DNA of 64,000 nucleotides from Pseudomonas sp. MIACH. GTDB lineage: Bacteria > Pseudomonadota > Gammaproteobacteria > Pseudomonadales > Pseudomonadaceae. Location: positions 62,001-126,000 of the forward strand of contig NZ_LHVO01000051.1 of assembly GCF_001269925.1 (NCBI RefSeq), given 5' to 3'. Below the pieces are notes generated by a model. The model was not told the DNA's origin, ran no database searches, and worked only from the letters and a program-made list of their open reading frames with translations. Shown here piece by piece: positions 54,531 to 63,766 of the stretch; position 1 is the first letter of the stretch, and each line of letters opens with the position of its first letter. The translations under genes and the position numbers were made by a program.

Positions 54531-55661
54531 TCAATGCCCTGCCGGCAGGTTTTTGTCCGGGCTGATGGCGATGGGCGTGCCGTTGTCCAGTTTGAGCTGA
54601 CCGGCGCTGACCACCTGTTCAACGGCTTTCAAGCCCTTGCTCACCAGCACCAGGCCACCGCGTCGCTCGCCGGTCTCGACAAAACGTCGTTCGGCGATCA
54701 ACAGCGGCTGGCCGTTGGCGTCTTTTTCCACCGCGCCGTTCTCGGCCTTCTTCTCGGCCACGGCGTACACCGAGTTGCCGTAGAGCGTGTAGGTAATTGC
54801 GCCTTCCGGCACCACGATTTGCGCGGTCGGGTTGGGCAGCATCACCTCCAGGCTGGTGAACATGCCGGGCAGCAGCTTGCTGTCCGGGTTGGCCAGGGTG
54901 GCGCGCACCAGCACGTTGCGCGTGCTGTTCTCCACCTTGGGGTTGATCGCACTGACGCTGCCGGGAAATTGCTGGCCGGGGTAAGCCGAAACCTGCACCT
55001 GCACGGGTTGCCCGATGGCGACTTTGGGCACCGAATGTTCAGGGATATAGAAGTCGACGTAGAGGCTGCTGATGTCTTGCAGGGTGGCGATCACCGTGCC
55101 GCTGGCGAGGTAGTCGCCCACGTCCACCTGGCGAATGCCGATGGTGCCGCTGAATGGCGCAACGATGTGTTTCTTGGCCAGGGAAGCCTTGAGTTGGTTG
55201 ACGGTGGCCTTGTTCTTTTGCAATTGGGCGCTGAGGCGGTCGAACTCGCCCTTGGAGATCGCCTGGCTGCCCACCAATTGGCTGCCGCGCCCGTAATCCA
55301 ATTGCGCCAGGCCCAGATCGGCCTGGGCGGTTTCCAGCAGGGCGCTTTCCACGGCGCTGTCCAGCTGCACCAGGGGTTGCCCGGCCTTGACCTTCTGCCC
55401 GGACTCGAACTGCACGTCCTTGACGGTGCCGGCCACCTCCAGGCTCAGGTTGACCCCTTGCAACGCCTTGAGCGTACCCACCGATGGCAGGCGTTGCTGC
55501 CACGCCTGCTCGGTCGCGGTCGCGACAGCCACACTGACGGGCGGTTTGGGTGTGGAAAAGACCTGGATCTGCTGATAGATGGCAAAGACTTTATAGCCCG
55601 CCAGCAGCAGGACGATTAACAGGACGACACCTAACATGATCAGCATGCGACGGCGCAGCAT
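54531..55661 (-). CDS. mexV: RND periplasmic adaptor subunit (MexV-like)
   Basis: 376 residues of the HlyD/AcrA membrane fusion family. N-terminal membrane helix (about 6-24), biotinyl-lipoyl segments (LSLEVAGTVKDVQFESGQKVKAGQPLVQLD and VAPFSGTIGIRQVDVGDYLASG), a coiled-coil hairpin (about 90-155) and beta-barrel domain. No lipobox Cys, so anchored by its helix. Start ATG 55661 has AAGGA at 8 bases. Three bases separate its stop from the permease start. Links the pump to an outer-membrane channel. Confidence 0.88.
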   Translation of the reverse strand: MLRRRMLIMLGVVLLIVLLLAGYKVFAIYQQIQVFSTPKPPVSVAVATATEQAWQQRLPSVGTLKALQGVNLSLEVAGTVKDVQFESGQKVKAGQPLVQLDSAVESALLETAQADLGLAQLDYGRGSQLVGSQAISKGEFDRLSAQLQKNKATVNQLKASLAKKHIVAPFSGTIGIRQVDVGDYLASGTVIATLQDISSLYVDFYIPEHSVPKVAIGQPVQVQVSAYPGQQFPGSVSAINPKVENSTRNVLVRATLANPDSKLLPGMFTSLEVMLPNPTAQIVVPEGAITYTLYGNSVYAVAEKKAENGAVEKDANGQPLLIAERRFVETGERRGGLVLVSKGLKAVEQVVSAGQLKLDNGTPIAISPDKNLPAGH

Positions 55662-55772
55662 ATTCCGGTTCCTTGGAAAAACTGGGACAGACGAAGACAG
55701 ACAGTGTCGGAACATTACTCCGAGTAATCAGGGGATTCCACCCGGCAAGCCGGGCCCCTGCAGGGTGGTGGG

Positions 55773-56873
55773 TCAGATCAGGTGCAGATGGTTATCCCAG
55801 AGCCCCGCCGGCAATTCCAACGGCTTGGCGACCAGCTGTTTCTGGCGGCAATCGTAGTAGCGGCAACGGCCCTGGCCCGAGGTGACGACAAACCCGTCGG
55901 CCACGGCACCGACGCCTGCGCAGTCGGGCAACGGTCCATCCAGGCGCAGTTCGCCGCTGTCCATGTCCCAGATAAAGAAGCGGTTGCCGCGCGGTGCGGT
56001 CAACGCCACCAGGCGCAATTCGCTGTGCACCGCGACGCTGGCGGTGTAATGCCCCATGGCCTGCAACTGCTCATCGGCCACCGGGAAGGCCACGAACGGC
56101 TGCCCCGGACGCTTGATCGCGAGCAGCTCGGAACGCTCCTGGGACGGGCCCATGAACTGCTGGCCGGTGAGAATGGTGCCGTCGCTGGCGATGCCCATAT
56201 GGCGCACGCTGTTCATCTGCTGGCCGAGGGTTTCCTTGCTGATCAAGGTGCCGTCGCGCTGCATCAGCACCAGGCTCGGCTCCATGGCGTTAAGGTTCAT
56301 CTCCACGCGGCTTTCGGCTTCGGTGCGGATGCCGCCGTTGGCCACCACCAGGGTTTCGCCGTCAGGCATCCACGACACCTGGTGCGGGCCGATGCCATGG
56401 GTGGAAATCTCGCCACTGTGCACCAGGCGCTCGCCTTCGAACTGATACACACCGAGCAGGCCACGGCCGGGGTCGGATGTGTCGTTCTCGGTGGCGTACA
56501 GCCAGTCGCCGCTCTTGTGGATGACCGCATGGCCATAGAAGTGGCGGTTGGCGTTTGAGGTGATGGTTTGCAGCAGCGCGCCATCACGTAGATCAATCAG
56601 ATAACTCTCGGTGCCCGGGCGGCGGGCAACAAACAGCGCAATCGGCAGCGTCGGGTGGTTGATGATGTCGTGGCAGCGCTGGCCGACCTGGGTGGCGAAC
56701 ACTTGCTTGCCGTCCAAGTGAAAGCCCACGGCGTAGTGCTTGCCGTCGGCATCATCGCGCGCCGACAGCAACAGCGGGCGCTTGTCTTTCCCTTTGAACA
56801 GCGTCCAGCCACCCAGTGTGAGTGCGCTGAGCAGCACGCTGCCAATCGCCAAAGCCTGTCGCCTGAGCATCAT
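55773..56873 (-). CDS. DUF1513 exported beta-propeller-like protein
   Basis: 366 residues, N-terminal MLRRQALAIGSVLLSALTLGGW resembles a signal or Tat-like export sequence (RRQAL). The rest is repeated short strands with GTES, GDW and DG turns (for example FAVADEQLQ..., SMPDGETLVVANGG), fitting a beta-propeller. DUF1513 genes accompany imelysin and di-heme genes in iron-linked clusters; function unknown. Translation coupled to imelysin by TGATG overlap. Confidence 0.85.
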   Translation of the reverse strand: MMLRRQALAIGSVLLSALTLGGWTLFKGKDKRPLLLSARDDADGKHYAVGFHLDGKQVFATQVGQRCHDIINHPTLPIALFVARRPGTESYLIDLRDGALLQTITSNANRHFYGHAVIHKSGDWLYATENDTSDPGRGLLGVYQFEGERLVHSGEISTHGIGPHQVSWMPDGETLVVANGGIRTEAESRVEMNLNAMEPSLVLMQRDGTLISKETLGQQMNSVRHMGIASDGTILTGQQFMGPSQERSELLAIKRPGQPFVAFPVADEQLQAMGHYTASVAVHSELRLVALTAPRGNRFFIWDMDSGELRLDGPLPDCAGVGAVADGFVVTSGQGRCRYYDCRQKQLVAKPLELPAGLWDNHLHLI

Positions 56874-57937
56874 CAGTCACCGTCGTTGGCATTGAAGCCC
56901 AGTTGGATCCCCAGCGCCTTGGCCAGCTCGCCTTCGTGCAGGCGGTGGACCACGTTGAGGCTGTCGTAGATATCGTTGAGTTGCTGGCGCCCGGCGTCAT
57001 CGTTCAACAGCTCGTTGAGGCTGCGCTGGTTGCTGGCGAACAGTTTCAGCGAGGCGGCATAGGCCGCGTCGATCTTGTCGGCCAATGGCTTTTGATCCGC
57101 CGGCAGCAAACCACGCAGGCCCTTGTTGTCGACGCCGACCCACACGGTCTGGGCGGCGGCGAGGCTGGCCTCCAGGCTTTGCAGGGACGACTGGCTGCGC
57201 CATGCATCGGCCTGGAACGGCTGCGGGATGCCCTTGGTCTGGCGGCCCATGGGCGTGCCGAGTTTTTTCTTCAGGGTGTCCAGTGCGGTCACTTGTACGC
57301 GCAGCAGATCGGCGATTGCTTCGTGGGAATCAGCGTAGCGCTGGTTCGGAAACTTACTCATCTGCGCGAGCATGCCGTCGGTGCTGTTCCAACTGGCCAG
57401 GATCTCTTCGGCCAGGGCTTTCTGACGATCACCGATGGCCACCAGCAGCGGGCAGTAACGGGCTTTCTGCGCCTCGTCGGCGATGTCGGTCTTGGCGTCG
57501 TAGAGGATGTATTCGTAGGCCGACAGGCCCTGAACCACCACGCTGGACTTGGCCAGTGCGGCGCCGTCGATCTGCGGCTGGGCGGCGACCAGTTGCTCGA
57601 CCTGACGGCCCACAAGGTTCTTCTTGTCCGGCCAGAACTGCACCTGCCACGAACGGTTGCCCTCGGCCAGTGGACCGATCAGCAGCGGTTGCAACTCGGC
57701 CCAGGCTTTTTGCGCGTGGAGGAAGTCGGCGCGGGCGGTGTCCAGGCTTTGCTTGCCCTGGCAGTAGGCCAGGGCGCTGACGGCCAACTGGCGATCGGCT
57801 TCGACCCAACGGCTATAGGTCGGCAGGATCACTTGCTTGGCGATCGCCGCCGAGGTCACGGCTTGCGGGTCTTGTGGCGAGCAGGCACCCAGGGCGAGGG
57901 CGGCCAGGCTGGTGAACAACAACTTGGGACGGAACAT
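56873..57937 (-). CDS. Imelysin family lipoprotein
   Basis: 354 residues. Signal peptide with lipobox LGACS (Cys19). Helical imelysin domain with WPDKKNLVGRQV (about 122-133) and VVQGLSAYEYILYD (about 152-165). The HxxE metal motif of EfeO/IcmP-like members is not visible: the matching place reads SWQVQFWPDKKN. The family is linked to iron uptake and its regulation by iron. Middle gene of the di-heme/imelysin/DUF1513 set. Confidence 0.88.
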   Translation of the reverse strand: MFRPKLLFTSLAALALGACSPQDPQAVTSAAIAKQVILPTYSRWVEADRQLAVSALAYCQGKQSLDTARADFLHAQKAWAELQPLLIGPLAEGNRSWQVQFWPDKKNLVGRQVEQLVAAQPQIDGAALAKSSVVVQGLSAYEYILYDAKTDIADEAQKARYCPLLVAIGDRQKALAEEILASWNSTDGMLAQMSKFPNQRYADSHEAIADLLRVQVTALDTLKKKLGTPMGRQTKGIPQPFQADAWRSQSSLQSLEASLAAAQTVWVGVDNKGLRGLLPADQKPLADKIDAAYAASLKLFASNQRSLNELLNDDAGRQQLNDIYDSLNVVHRLHEGELAKALGIQLGFNANDGD

Positions 57938-57968
57938 GTCGAGCTCCCTTCTGTAATTGGGGCGAAGC

Positions 57969-59408
57969 TTATAAAGAATTCAGGAACGCCAGCAACGCAG
58001 CGCGCTGCTCGGCATTGAAGGACAACACATGCTGCTGCGCCGCCTGTGCTTCACCGCCGTGCCACAGCACGGCTTCGAGCAGGTTGCGGGCGCGGCCGTC
58101 ATGCAGGAACTGGGTATGGCCGCTGACGGTCTGCGTCAGCCCGATGCCCCACAACGGCGGCGTGCGCCATTCGCTGCCACCGGCCTTGAATTCCGTGCGG
58201 TTGTCGGCCAGGCCTGGGCCCATGTCGTGCAACAGCAAATCGCTGTAGGGGCGGATCACTTGGTTGGCCAACTCGGGTTCGGCGGCATTCGCAGCGGTGG
58301 TGAACATCGGCTTGTGGCAACCCTGGCAACCGGCCTGGTAGAACAGGTTTTTCCCGGCCAGCACCTGCGGCGTATTGACGTCGCGGCGCACGGGCACGGC
58401 CAGGTTGCGGGTGTAGAACAGCACCAGGCGCAGGATGTTATCGCTGACTTCCGGCTCGCCATCGGGGCCATTGCCGTTGGGCGCCTGTTTGCAGGCGACT
58501 TGGGCGTCGGTGCAGTCATCGAAGGGTCTCAGGGAGGTGGTGAGGCCCATATCACCAGAGAACGCGTGAACATTTTGTTGATTGAGGTTCGGTTGCCCGG
58601 CTTTCCAGCCAAACCGTCCGAGTACGGTTTTTTGCTCGGCGTCATCCCAGACCCAATTCGCCCGGCCGATGATGGCTTCCTTGTCGGCGGTCTTCGGCTC
58701 GGTATTGCGCAGGATATCCGCGTCGCTGATGGCTTCGAGCAGGCCCAGGCCGATCATCGGCGGGGCGATACGCGCGGAAAACCGTGTGTCCGGGTGCATC
58801 GGGCCATAGCCGAGCTGGGTGATCTGCAGGTTAGGTTTGCGTAACTCGACGACGCTGCCGTCCTTGAACGTAACGTTGACCGGCGTGTAGTCGACGCGCA
58901 CCTTGCCTTCTGGTTCGACGCCGGGCACGGCCATGTCCTGCAATTGCCCGCCGTAGACGGGCTCGGGCACCACCCCGGCTTGCTCGATGAGCTTGGCGTA
59001 GGACGGCTGCTCCTGGATAGACAGGGGGATCGACAGGCGCACCAGCATCGACACCGCATTGGCCGCGTCGGGCAGCGGCGGATGGCCACGGCCGTCCTTG
59101 ATATGGCAGTTCTGGCAGGCGTTGGTGTTGAACAGCGGGCCCAGGCCATCACGGGCGGTGGTGGTGGACGGCGCAATCACCCACGGGCTGCGAAAGAAAC
59201 TGTTGCCCACACTGAAATCCAGGCGGCGCGTGGGTGACAGGTTGGCCGAGGGCAGGGAAAACGCATTCTGGTCGCGCTTGTTCACCGTCGTCGCGCCGCC
59301 CGCTCGCGACTCACCCGGCTCTGCCTTGGTGAAGCGCGGGGCGTCGTCGCAGGCAGTCAGGCTCAAGGCCATCAACGCTGCGCACAGGCGAAAAAGCGAA
59401 CGAAACAT
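57969..59408 (-). CDS. Di-heme c-type cytochrome lipoprotein (thiol oxidoreductase family)
   Basis: 479 residues. Lipobox LSLTAC (Cys20) and two heme c sites, C98-QN-C101-H102 and C361-QG-C364-H365. Belongs to the DUF1111 di-heme oxidoredictase family, distantly like MauG/CcpA peroxidases. It would sit in the periplasm on a membrane and pass electrons, perhaps for iron oxidation state changes in the imelysin cluster (inference). ATG 59408 (MFRSLF) chosen over a 24-residue longer reading that breaks the signal peptide. Confidence 0.9.
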   Translation of the reverse strand: MFRSLFRLCAALMALSLTACDDAPRFTKAEPGESRAGGATTVNKRDQNAFSLPSANLSPTRRLDFSVGNSFFRSPWVIAPSTTTARDGLGPLFNTNACQNCHIKDGRGHPPLPDAANAVSMLVRLSIPLSIQEQPSYAKLIEQAGVVPEPVYGGQLQDMAVPGVEPEGKVRVDYTPVNVTFKDGSVVELRKPNLQITQLGYGPMHPDTRFSARIAPPMIGLGLLEAISDADILRNTEPKTADKEAIIGRANWVWDDAEQKTVLGRFGWKAGQPNLNQQNVHAFSGDMGLTTSLRPFDDCTDAQVACKQAPNGNGPDGEPEVSDNILRLVLFYTRNLAVPVRRDVNTPQVLAGKNLFYQAGCQGCHKPMFTTAANAAEPELANQVIRPYSDLLLHDMGPGLADNRTEFKAGGSEWRTPPLWGIGLTQTVSGHTQFLHDGRARNLLEAVLWHGGEAQAAQQHVLSFNAEQRAALLAFLNSL

Positions 59409-59548
59409 CGAGTTTCCCGGACGAAGGCTGAAAATAAGGTCGCAAAGTCTAACAGGGCAGGGCGGATTGAATAAGAGCAATTATCGTTTGGTGGCATCCC
59501 GATTCATTCCCGCTAGAATGACCGCACATTTTTCTCTGGAGGTGGCCA

Positions 59549-60112
59549 ATGCAGGCTCTCGACGCTTTGCTCAACCGTGTTTCCGTGCCGCGTTTGCTGG
59601 AACCGGCACCGACCCAGGAGCAGCGCGATGTGCTGTTCGCCGCAGCCATGCGTGCGCCCGACCACGGCCAACTGCGCCCTTGGCGTTTCCTCACCGTGGA
59701 AGGTGCCGCCCGTGAGCAGATGGGCACGCTGTTGGCCGAAGCCGCCCGCCTGCAAGACGCCGATGCCCCGCAAGCCGCCATCGACAAGGCCCAGAACGGC
59801 CCGTTGCGCGCGCCGCTGGTGGTGGTGGTGATTGCCCGCCTGCAGGAGCACTTCAAGGTACCCAAATCCGAACAATTGCTGGCAGCCGCCTGCGCGGCCC
59901 ACGGCATTCTGCTGGCGGCCTATGCCCAGGGGATTGGCGCGGTGTGGCGCACGGGTGAGTTGTCCTACTCGGCCCACGTCGCCAAAGGCCTGGGGCTGAC
60001 GGCGGATGAGGAAGTGATTGGCTTCCTTTATTTGGGGACACCGCAGAATCCGCCGCGTACGGCGGCGAAGGAAGATGTGGCGGCGTTTGTGCAGGCTTGG
60101 ACGGGTCTCTAA
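59549..60112 (+). CDS. Nitroreductase family protein (YdjA-like)
   Basis: 187 residues, flavin-binding nitroreductase fold. R-x-x-x-H-like FMN contacts MRAPDHGQLRPWRFL (about 29-43) and the LAAACAAHGILLAAYAQGIGAVWRTG helix are typical of YdjA, which lacks the helical lid of larger nitroreductases. Likely FMN-dependent NAD(P)H oxidoreductase of unknown substrate. TGGAGG lies 8 bases before the ATG. Divergent from the cytochrome gene across 140 bases. Confidence 0.9.
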   Translation: MQALDALLNRVSVPRLLEPAPTQEQRDVLFAAAMRAPDHGQLRPWRFLTVEGAAREQMGTLLAEAARLQDADAPQAAIDKAQNGPLRAPLVVVVIARLQEHFKVPKSEQLLAAACAAHGILLAAYAQGIGAVWRTGELSYSAHVAKGLGLTADEEVIGFLYLGTPQNPPRTAAKEDVAAFVQAWTGL

Positions 60113-60128
60113 GCAGTACGCGGTCAAA

Positions 60129-60158
60129 ATGTGGGAGGAGGCTTGCCCCCTCCCACAT
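60129..60158. repeat. REP element
   Basis: ATGTGGGAGGAGGC ... GCCCCCTCCCACAT palindrome between convergent nitroreductase and chemoreceptor genes. Confidence 0.85.
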
Positions 60159-60175
60159 GGGGCCTGTGGTGTTTG

Positions 60176-62314
60176 TTAAACCTTGAACTGATCCATGAGT
60201 TTCATCTGCTGGCTGGCCAAGGCATTGAGCTGGCTGCTGATGGCCGCCGATTCGGTGGCCTGGCCGGTGAGGGTTTCGGTCACGGTGCGGATCGCCGAGA
60301 CGTTGCGGTTGACCTCTTCGGCCACGGCGCTTTGCTGCTCGGCGGCGCTGGCGATTTGCAGGTTCATGTCGCTGATCACCGTCACCGCATCACTGATCTT
60401 GCCCAAGGCTTGCGCGGCTTGATGGATCTGCCCGGCATTGCTCTGGGCCTGGCTTTGGCTGGAGTGCATGGTCGCCACCACGCCACGGGTGCCGCTCTGG
60501 ATGCGTTCGATCACCTGGCGGATTTCCTCCACCGAATCCTGGGTGCGCTTGGCCAGGTTACGCACTTCGTCGGCCACCACCGCAAACCCACGGCCGCTTT
60601 CCCCGGCGCGTGCGGCTTCGATCGCCGCGTTGAGCGCCAGCAGGTTGGTCTGCTCGGCAATGCTGCGGATCACCTCCAGGACTGAACCGATTTGCTCGCT
60701 GTTGACCGCCAGGGCCTCGACTTCGCCCACGGCCTTGCTGACTTCTTCGGCGAGGGTGGTGATGTCGCGGGTGCTCTGCTCGATGATCGACATGCCTTCA
60801 CGCGCGGACTGATCGGCGCCGCGTGCCGCGCTGGCGGCATTGGAGGCGCTGTTGGCAACGTCATGGGCGGTGGCGCTCATTTCGTTGGACGCCGTGGCCA
60901 CTTGGTCGATTTCGCGGAACTGCACCTGCATGCCTTCGCTGGTCTGGCGCGCGATGGCCGAGGACTGGTCGGCCGTGCCGCGCGCTTCGGTGATGCTTTG
61001 CTTGATCTGGGCGATGGTCGGTTGCAGCTTGTCGAGGAAACGGTTGAACCAGTTCACCAGTTCGCCCAGTTCATCCTTCTTGGCGTAGGCCAGGCGCTGG
61101 GTGAGGTCGCCGTCGCCGCTGGCGATGTCCTTGAGCATGGCGGCCACGCTGTTGATCGGACGGGTCACACCGGTGGCGGTGAGCCAGATCAGCAGCAAAC
61201 CGAGCAGGCCGGCAGCGGCCGCCACCAGCAAGGCCTTGAGCGTACCGCTGGCCTGGGCGTCATCGAGTACCGCTTGCAGCTTGACGCTATCGGCCAGCAT
61301 CACACTTTTAGGCAACTTGATGACGACGCCCCAGGATTTGGCCTCGGCAATCGGCTTGACCGGGTAGACGGCGCGAATGGTGTCGTCCTGTTCGCGGATC
61401 ATGCGGTTGTCACTGGCCAGCAGTTGCACGATGTCCTTGCCTTCGGCGCCGAGGGTGTCGATCAGGTTCTTGCCGACCTTGGCCGGCTCGCCGCTGTAGG
61501 CGGCAATCACACCGCTGCTGGAAAGGATCTCCAGGTGCGCTGAGCCGTTGAACAGGTCTTTCTGGGCGGCGTCGGTGGTTGCCTGCAGGGAGGTCAGGGC
61601 AATGTCCACACCGACGACGCCGATGAGTTTGCCGTCCACAATCAGTGGCGAGGCGATGGTGGTCATCAGCACCTTTTTGCCGGCCACGGTATCTTCATAC
61701 GGGTCCAGCAGGCAGGTATTGCGGGTGTCCCGTGGGCAGGTGTACCAGATGTTGTAGGGCGTGCCGTTGAGGGTGAGGGTGGTCTTGTTCAGGTCCTCTT
61801 CGACCATGATGGTGTTCACGCCTTCACCGCCGGCACGGCTCCAATAGCTGGAGAAGCGCCCTTTTTCGTTGGAGACGCGCGCCTTGTCATCGACGAATTC
61901 GCTGTCCTTGCCGTCGAGGCCGTTGGGTTCGAATGACAACCAGAAACCCAGCACTTTGCTGTTGCGATCGAACGTCGTTTTCAGGCTCTGGTTGATTTCT
62001 TCGCGCAGCGCGCCGGCTTCCAGGCCACGCTTGCTGGCCATGATGCGCAAGTCCTTGATCTGGTCGTTCAGTGCGGTCAGCGCCATCAGGCTGTCGCCGA
62101 AGGTTTTCTGCAACTGCACTGCCTGTTCGCCGGCCTTGGCTTGCAGCAGTTGTTCGACGCTGGCGGTGAGCATGTGCGAGCTGGAATCGCTGACCAACTG
62201 ATCGTTCTGGTTGGTGTTGTAGATGTTGATGCCCACCACCAGTGCAATCACCCCCAACAGGCAGAGCCCGGACAGCAGCACGATTTTCAAGCGGATAGAG
62301 AGGGTGTCGAACAT
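60176..62314 (-). CDS. Methyl-accepting chemotaxis protein with dCACHE-type sensor
   Basis: 712 residues. Membrane helix about 10-30, large periplasmic double-Cache domain (about 35-350; WYTCPRDTRNTCLLDPYED and IVDGKLIGVVGVDIAL are typical), second helix about 355-378, HAMP, and a cytoplasmic signalling domain with hairpin EQTNLLALNAAIEAARAGE. Ligand not readable: the amino-acid binding signature Y-x-x-x-x-R is not clearly seen. ATG 62314 gives MFDTLSIRLK as first membrane-proximal residues. The last four residues do not form a CheR pentapeptide. Confidence 0.92.
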   Translation of the reverse strand: MFDTLSIRLKIVLLSGLCLLGVIALVVGINIYNTNQNDQLVSDSSSHMLTASVEQLLQAKAGEQAVQLQKTFGDSLMALTALNDQIKDLRIMASKRGLEAGALREEINQSLKTTFDRNSKVLGFWLSFEPNGLDGKDSEFVDDKARVSNEKGRFSSYWSRAGGEGVNTIMVEEDLNKTTLTLNGTPYNIWYTCPRDTRNTCLLDPYEDTVAGKKVLMTTIASPLIVDGKLIGVVGVDIALTSLQATTDAAQKDLFNGSAHLEILSSSGVIAAYSGEPAKVGKNLIDTLGAEGKDIVQLLASDNRMIREQDDTIRAVYPVKPIAEAKSWGVVIKLPKSVMLADSVKLQAVLDDAQASGTLKALLVAAAAGLLGLLLIWLTATGVTRPINSVAAMLKDIASGDGDLTQRLAYAKKDELGELVNWFNRFLDKLQPTIAQIKQSITEARGTADQSSAIARQTSEGMQVQFREIDQVATASNEMSATAHDVANSASNAASAARGADQSAREGMSIIEQSTRDITTLAEEVSKAVGEVEALAVNSEQIGSVLEVIRSIAEQTNLLALNAAIEAARAGESGRGFAVVADEVRNLAKRTQDSVEEIRQVIERIQSGTRGVVATMHSSQSQAQSNAGQIHQAAQALGKISDAVTVISDMNLQIASAAEQQSAVAEEVNRNVSAIRTVTETLTGQATESAAISSQLNALASQQMKLMDQFKV

Positions 62315-62453
62315 AGGTTCACTCACGAATGGACTTGTTGGAAGGCACGCAGTGCACGCCAAGTCCATTCAGCGCTATGTCTGAAACATCGGCGTAACAA
62401 ATCAATTCATGAGAGATAGGCGATGGGCGGTAGGAAAACACCTACAGCCAGCG

Positions 62454-62855
62454 TCACACGGGCTGTGCGAGTCGTTCGGGGCGTGACCAGATCCACAGGT
62501 TGCCCAGGCTCATCCCGGCAATCGCCAGGTAGATCGGCCAGCCGTGATCGAGCATCACCAGCATCAGGATCGCGCACAGCAGCATGCTCACGGTGGCGCT
62601 GACTTTGGCCCGGCGCGCGATGATCTTGCCGTTGCGCCAGTTGAACAGGATCGGCCCGAACAGGCGGTGGTTTTCCAGCCAGGCACTGAGGCGCGGCGAG
62701 CTTTTGGTCGCGGCCCAGGCGGCCAGCAGGATGAATTCGGTGGTGGGCAAACCCGGCACGACAATCGCCACCAGCCCGATGCCCAGGCTGACGTAGGCCA
62801 GCAGGCCGAAGAGGAACCGTGCGATTTTCGAGGTGGATTGGGTTTTGCCGGTCAT
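62454..62855 (-). CDS. YbaN family (DUF454) membrane protein
   Basis: 133 residues with three or four hydrophobic segments. DUF454 block VVPGLPTTEFILLAAWAATKSSPRL (about 30-55), LFGPILFNWRNGKIIARRAK, and a helical hairpin. Inner membrane, function unknown; in other bacteria it often stands near heme or porphyrin genes. Here it precedes the heme oxygenase gene by 168 bases, which hold only a REP doublet. Confidence 0.88.
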   Translation of the reverse strand: MTGKTQSTSKIARFLFGLLAYVSLGIGLVAIVVPGLPTTEFILLAAWAATKSSPRLSAWLENHRLFGPILFNWRNGKIIARRAKVSATVSMLLCAILMLVMLDHGWPIYLAIAGMSLGNLWIWSRPERLAQPV

Positions 62856-62909
62856 GGTGTGTGCAAAGTAGGGGATAACAAAAGAGTCGGCATTGAAATG
62901 CGGTTTAAA

Positions 62910-62999
62910 TGTGGGAGGTGGCTTGCTCCCGATAGCGGTGCATCAGCCAACAAATAGGTACCTGACCCTCCGCCATCGGGGGCAAGCCCCCTCCCACAG
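62910..62999. repeat. Inverted pair of REP elements
   Basis: GTGGGAGGTGGCTTGCTCC (62911-62929) and the inverse GGGGGCAAGCCCCCTCCCAC (62978-62997), about 45 bases apart, in the same arrangement as at 9394-9477. Confidence 0.8.
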
Positions 63000-63023
63000 T
63001 TGATTGCATTTCAATGTGGGCGA

Positions 63024-63632
63024 TCAGGCCAGTTCAGGGGCGCTAGCGTACGCCTGTTCCAGCAAGACGGTGAAGCGCACAAACGCATCCACCGCGCCTT
63101 TTTCCGCTGCGGCTTCTTCTTCGGCGCTCAACTCCAGGCCGTCGAGGGTGCGGGTGAAGCTTTTCCAGCCTTCGGCGCGACCGCCGGCCGGCTCACCCAG
63201 GTGGCGGGCACCGAAGGTTTCGCTCAGGCCCAGGCCTACGGCGCGCTTGATCAGGAAGGCAGCACCCAGCTTGGAACCTTCGGACACGAACAGCCAGCCC
63301 AGGGCTTCGGCCTTGCTCGGGTTCTTCAGTGCGCCCGCGACCGGGGCGGGCACTTCGGTGTCCAGGTCAGCCAGGTCCAGCTTGGCGGCCTCGGCGCGGC
63401 AGCGTTCGGCCAGGTCGGGCACGATCTTGATCAGTTCGGCATCGTTGTACAGGGCTACCAGTTCTGACTGGAACAGGTATTGCGCCACCACGAACCGCGC
63501 GAAGTTGGCCTGGGTTTCAAACGGGGCGTGGGCCTTGACCAGCGCATCCAACTTGGTATGCGGCTCGTTGGTGATCTGGTTCAGGCGCTGGGAGCGCAGG
63601 TTTGGGCGTTCTGCGGTAGGAGAAGCGGTCAT
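63024..63632 (-). CDS. hemO: Biliverdin-producing heme oxygenase
   Basis: 202 residues of the bacterial HemO/PigA family. H25 in NEPHTKLD is the proximal heme ligand; GWLFVSEGSKLGAAFL (about 111-126) supplies the distal helix glycines; EPAGGRAEGWKSF follows. Opens heme to biliverdin, CO and iron, using iron released from imported heme. Lies 134 bases after the TonB-dependent receptor with a terminator between them, so it is likely expressed from its own promoter. Confidence 0.93.
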   Translation of the reverse strand: MTASPTAERPNLRSQRLNQITNEPHTKLDALVKAHAPFETQANFARFVVAQYLFQSELVALYNDAELIKIVPDLAERCRAEAAKLDLADLDTEVPAPVAGALKNPSKAEALGWLFVSEGSKLGAAFLIKRAVGLGLSETFGARHLGEPAGGRAEGWKSFTRTLDGLELSAEEEAAAEKGAVDAFVRFTVLLEQAYASAPELA

Positions 63633-63718
63633 GAAAAAGTCCTTGGGAAGGGGAGCGCCTTGTTGCCCTAAAGAGAGCTGTTATCAACTAGACGAACAAG
63701 AAGACGCGGCACAGTAAA

Positions 63719-63757
63719 AAATCCTCACCTCGCCGCTGAAATTTCGACGAGGTGAGT
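63719..63757 (-). terminator. Terminator between receptor and hemO
   Basis: Minus strand: CTCACCTCG, 13-base loop, CGAGGTGAG, GATTTTTT. Comes directly after the receptor stop and ends its transcript before the hemO start. Confidence 0.85.
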
Positions 63758-63766
63758 CGGGTCTCG

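Noticed and set aside
52284..55619. 1111-codon open frame on the plus strand opposite mexW-mexV
   Set aside because: It is an antisense shadow: rich in His, Gln, Arg and Gly as expected from reversed high-GC codons, without any domain or ribosome site, while both minus-strand genes are unambiguous.
59455..59520. Fur-box-like AT-rich stretch between the cytochrome and nitroreductase genes
   Set aside because: GATAATTGCTCTTATTC matches only one half of the consensus. Iron control is plausible for the imelysin cluster but the site is too weak to annotate.
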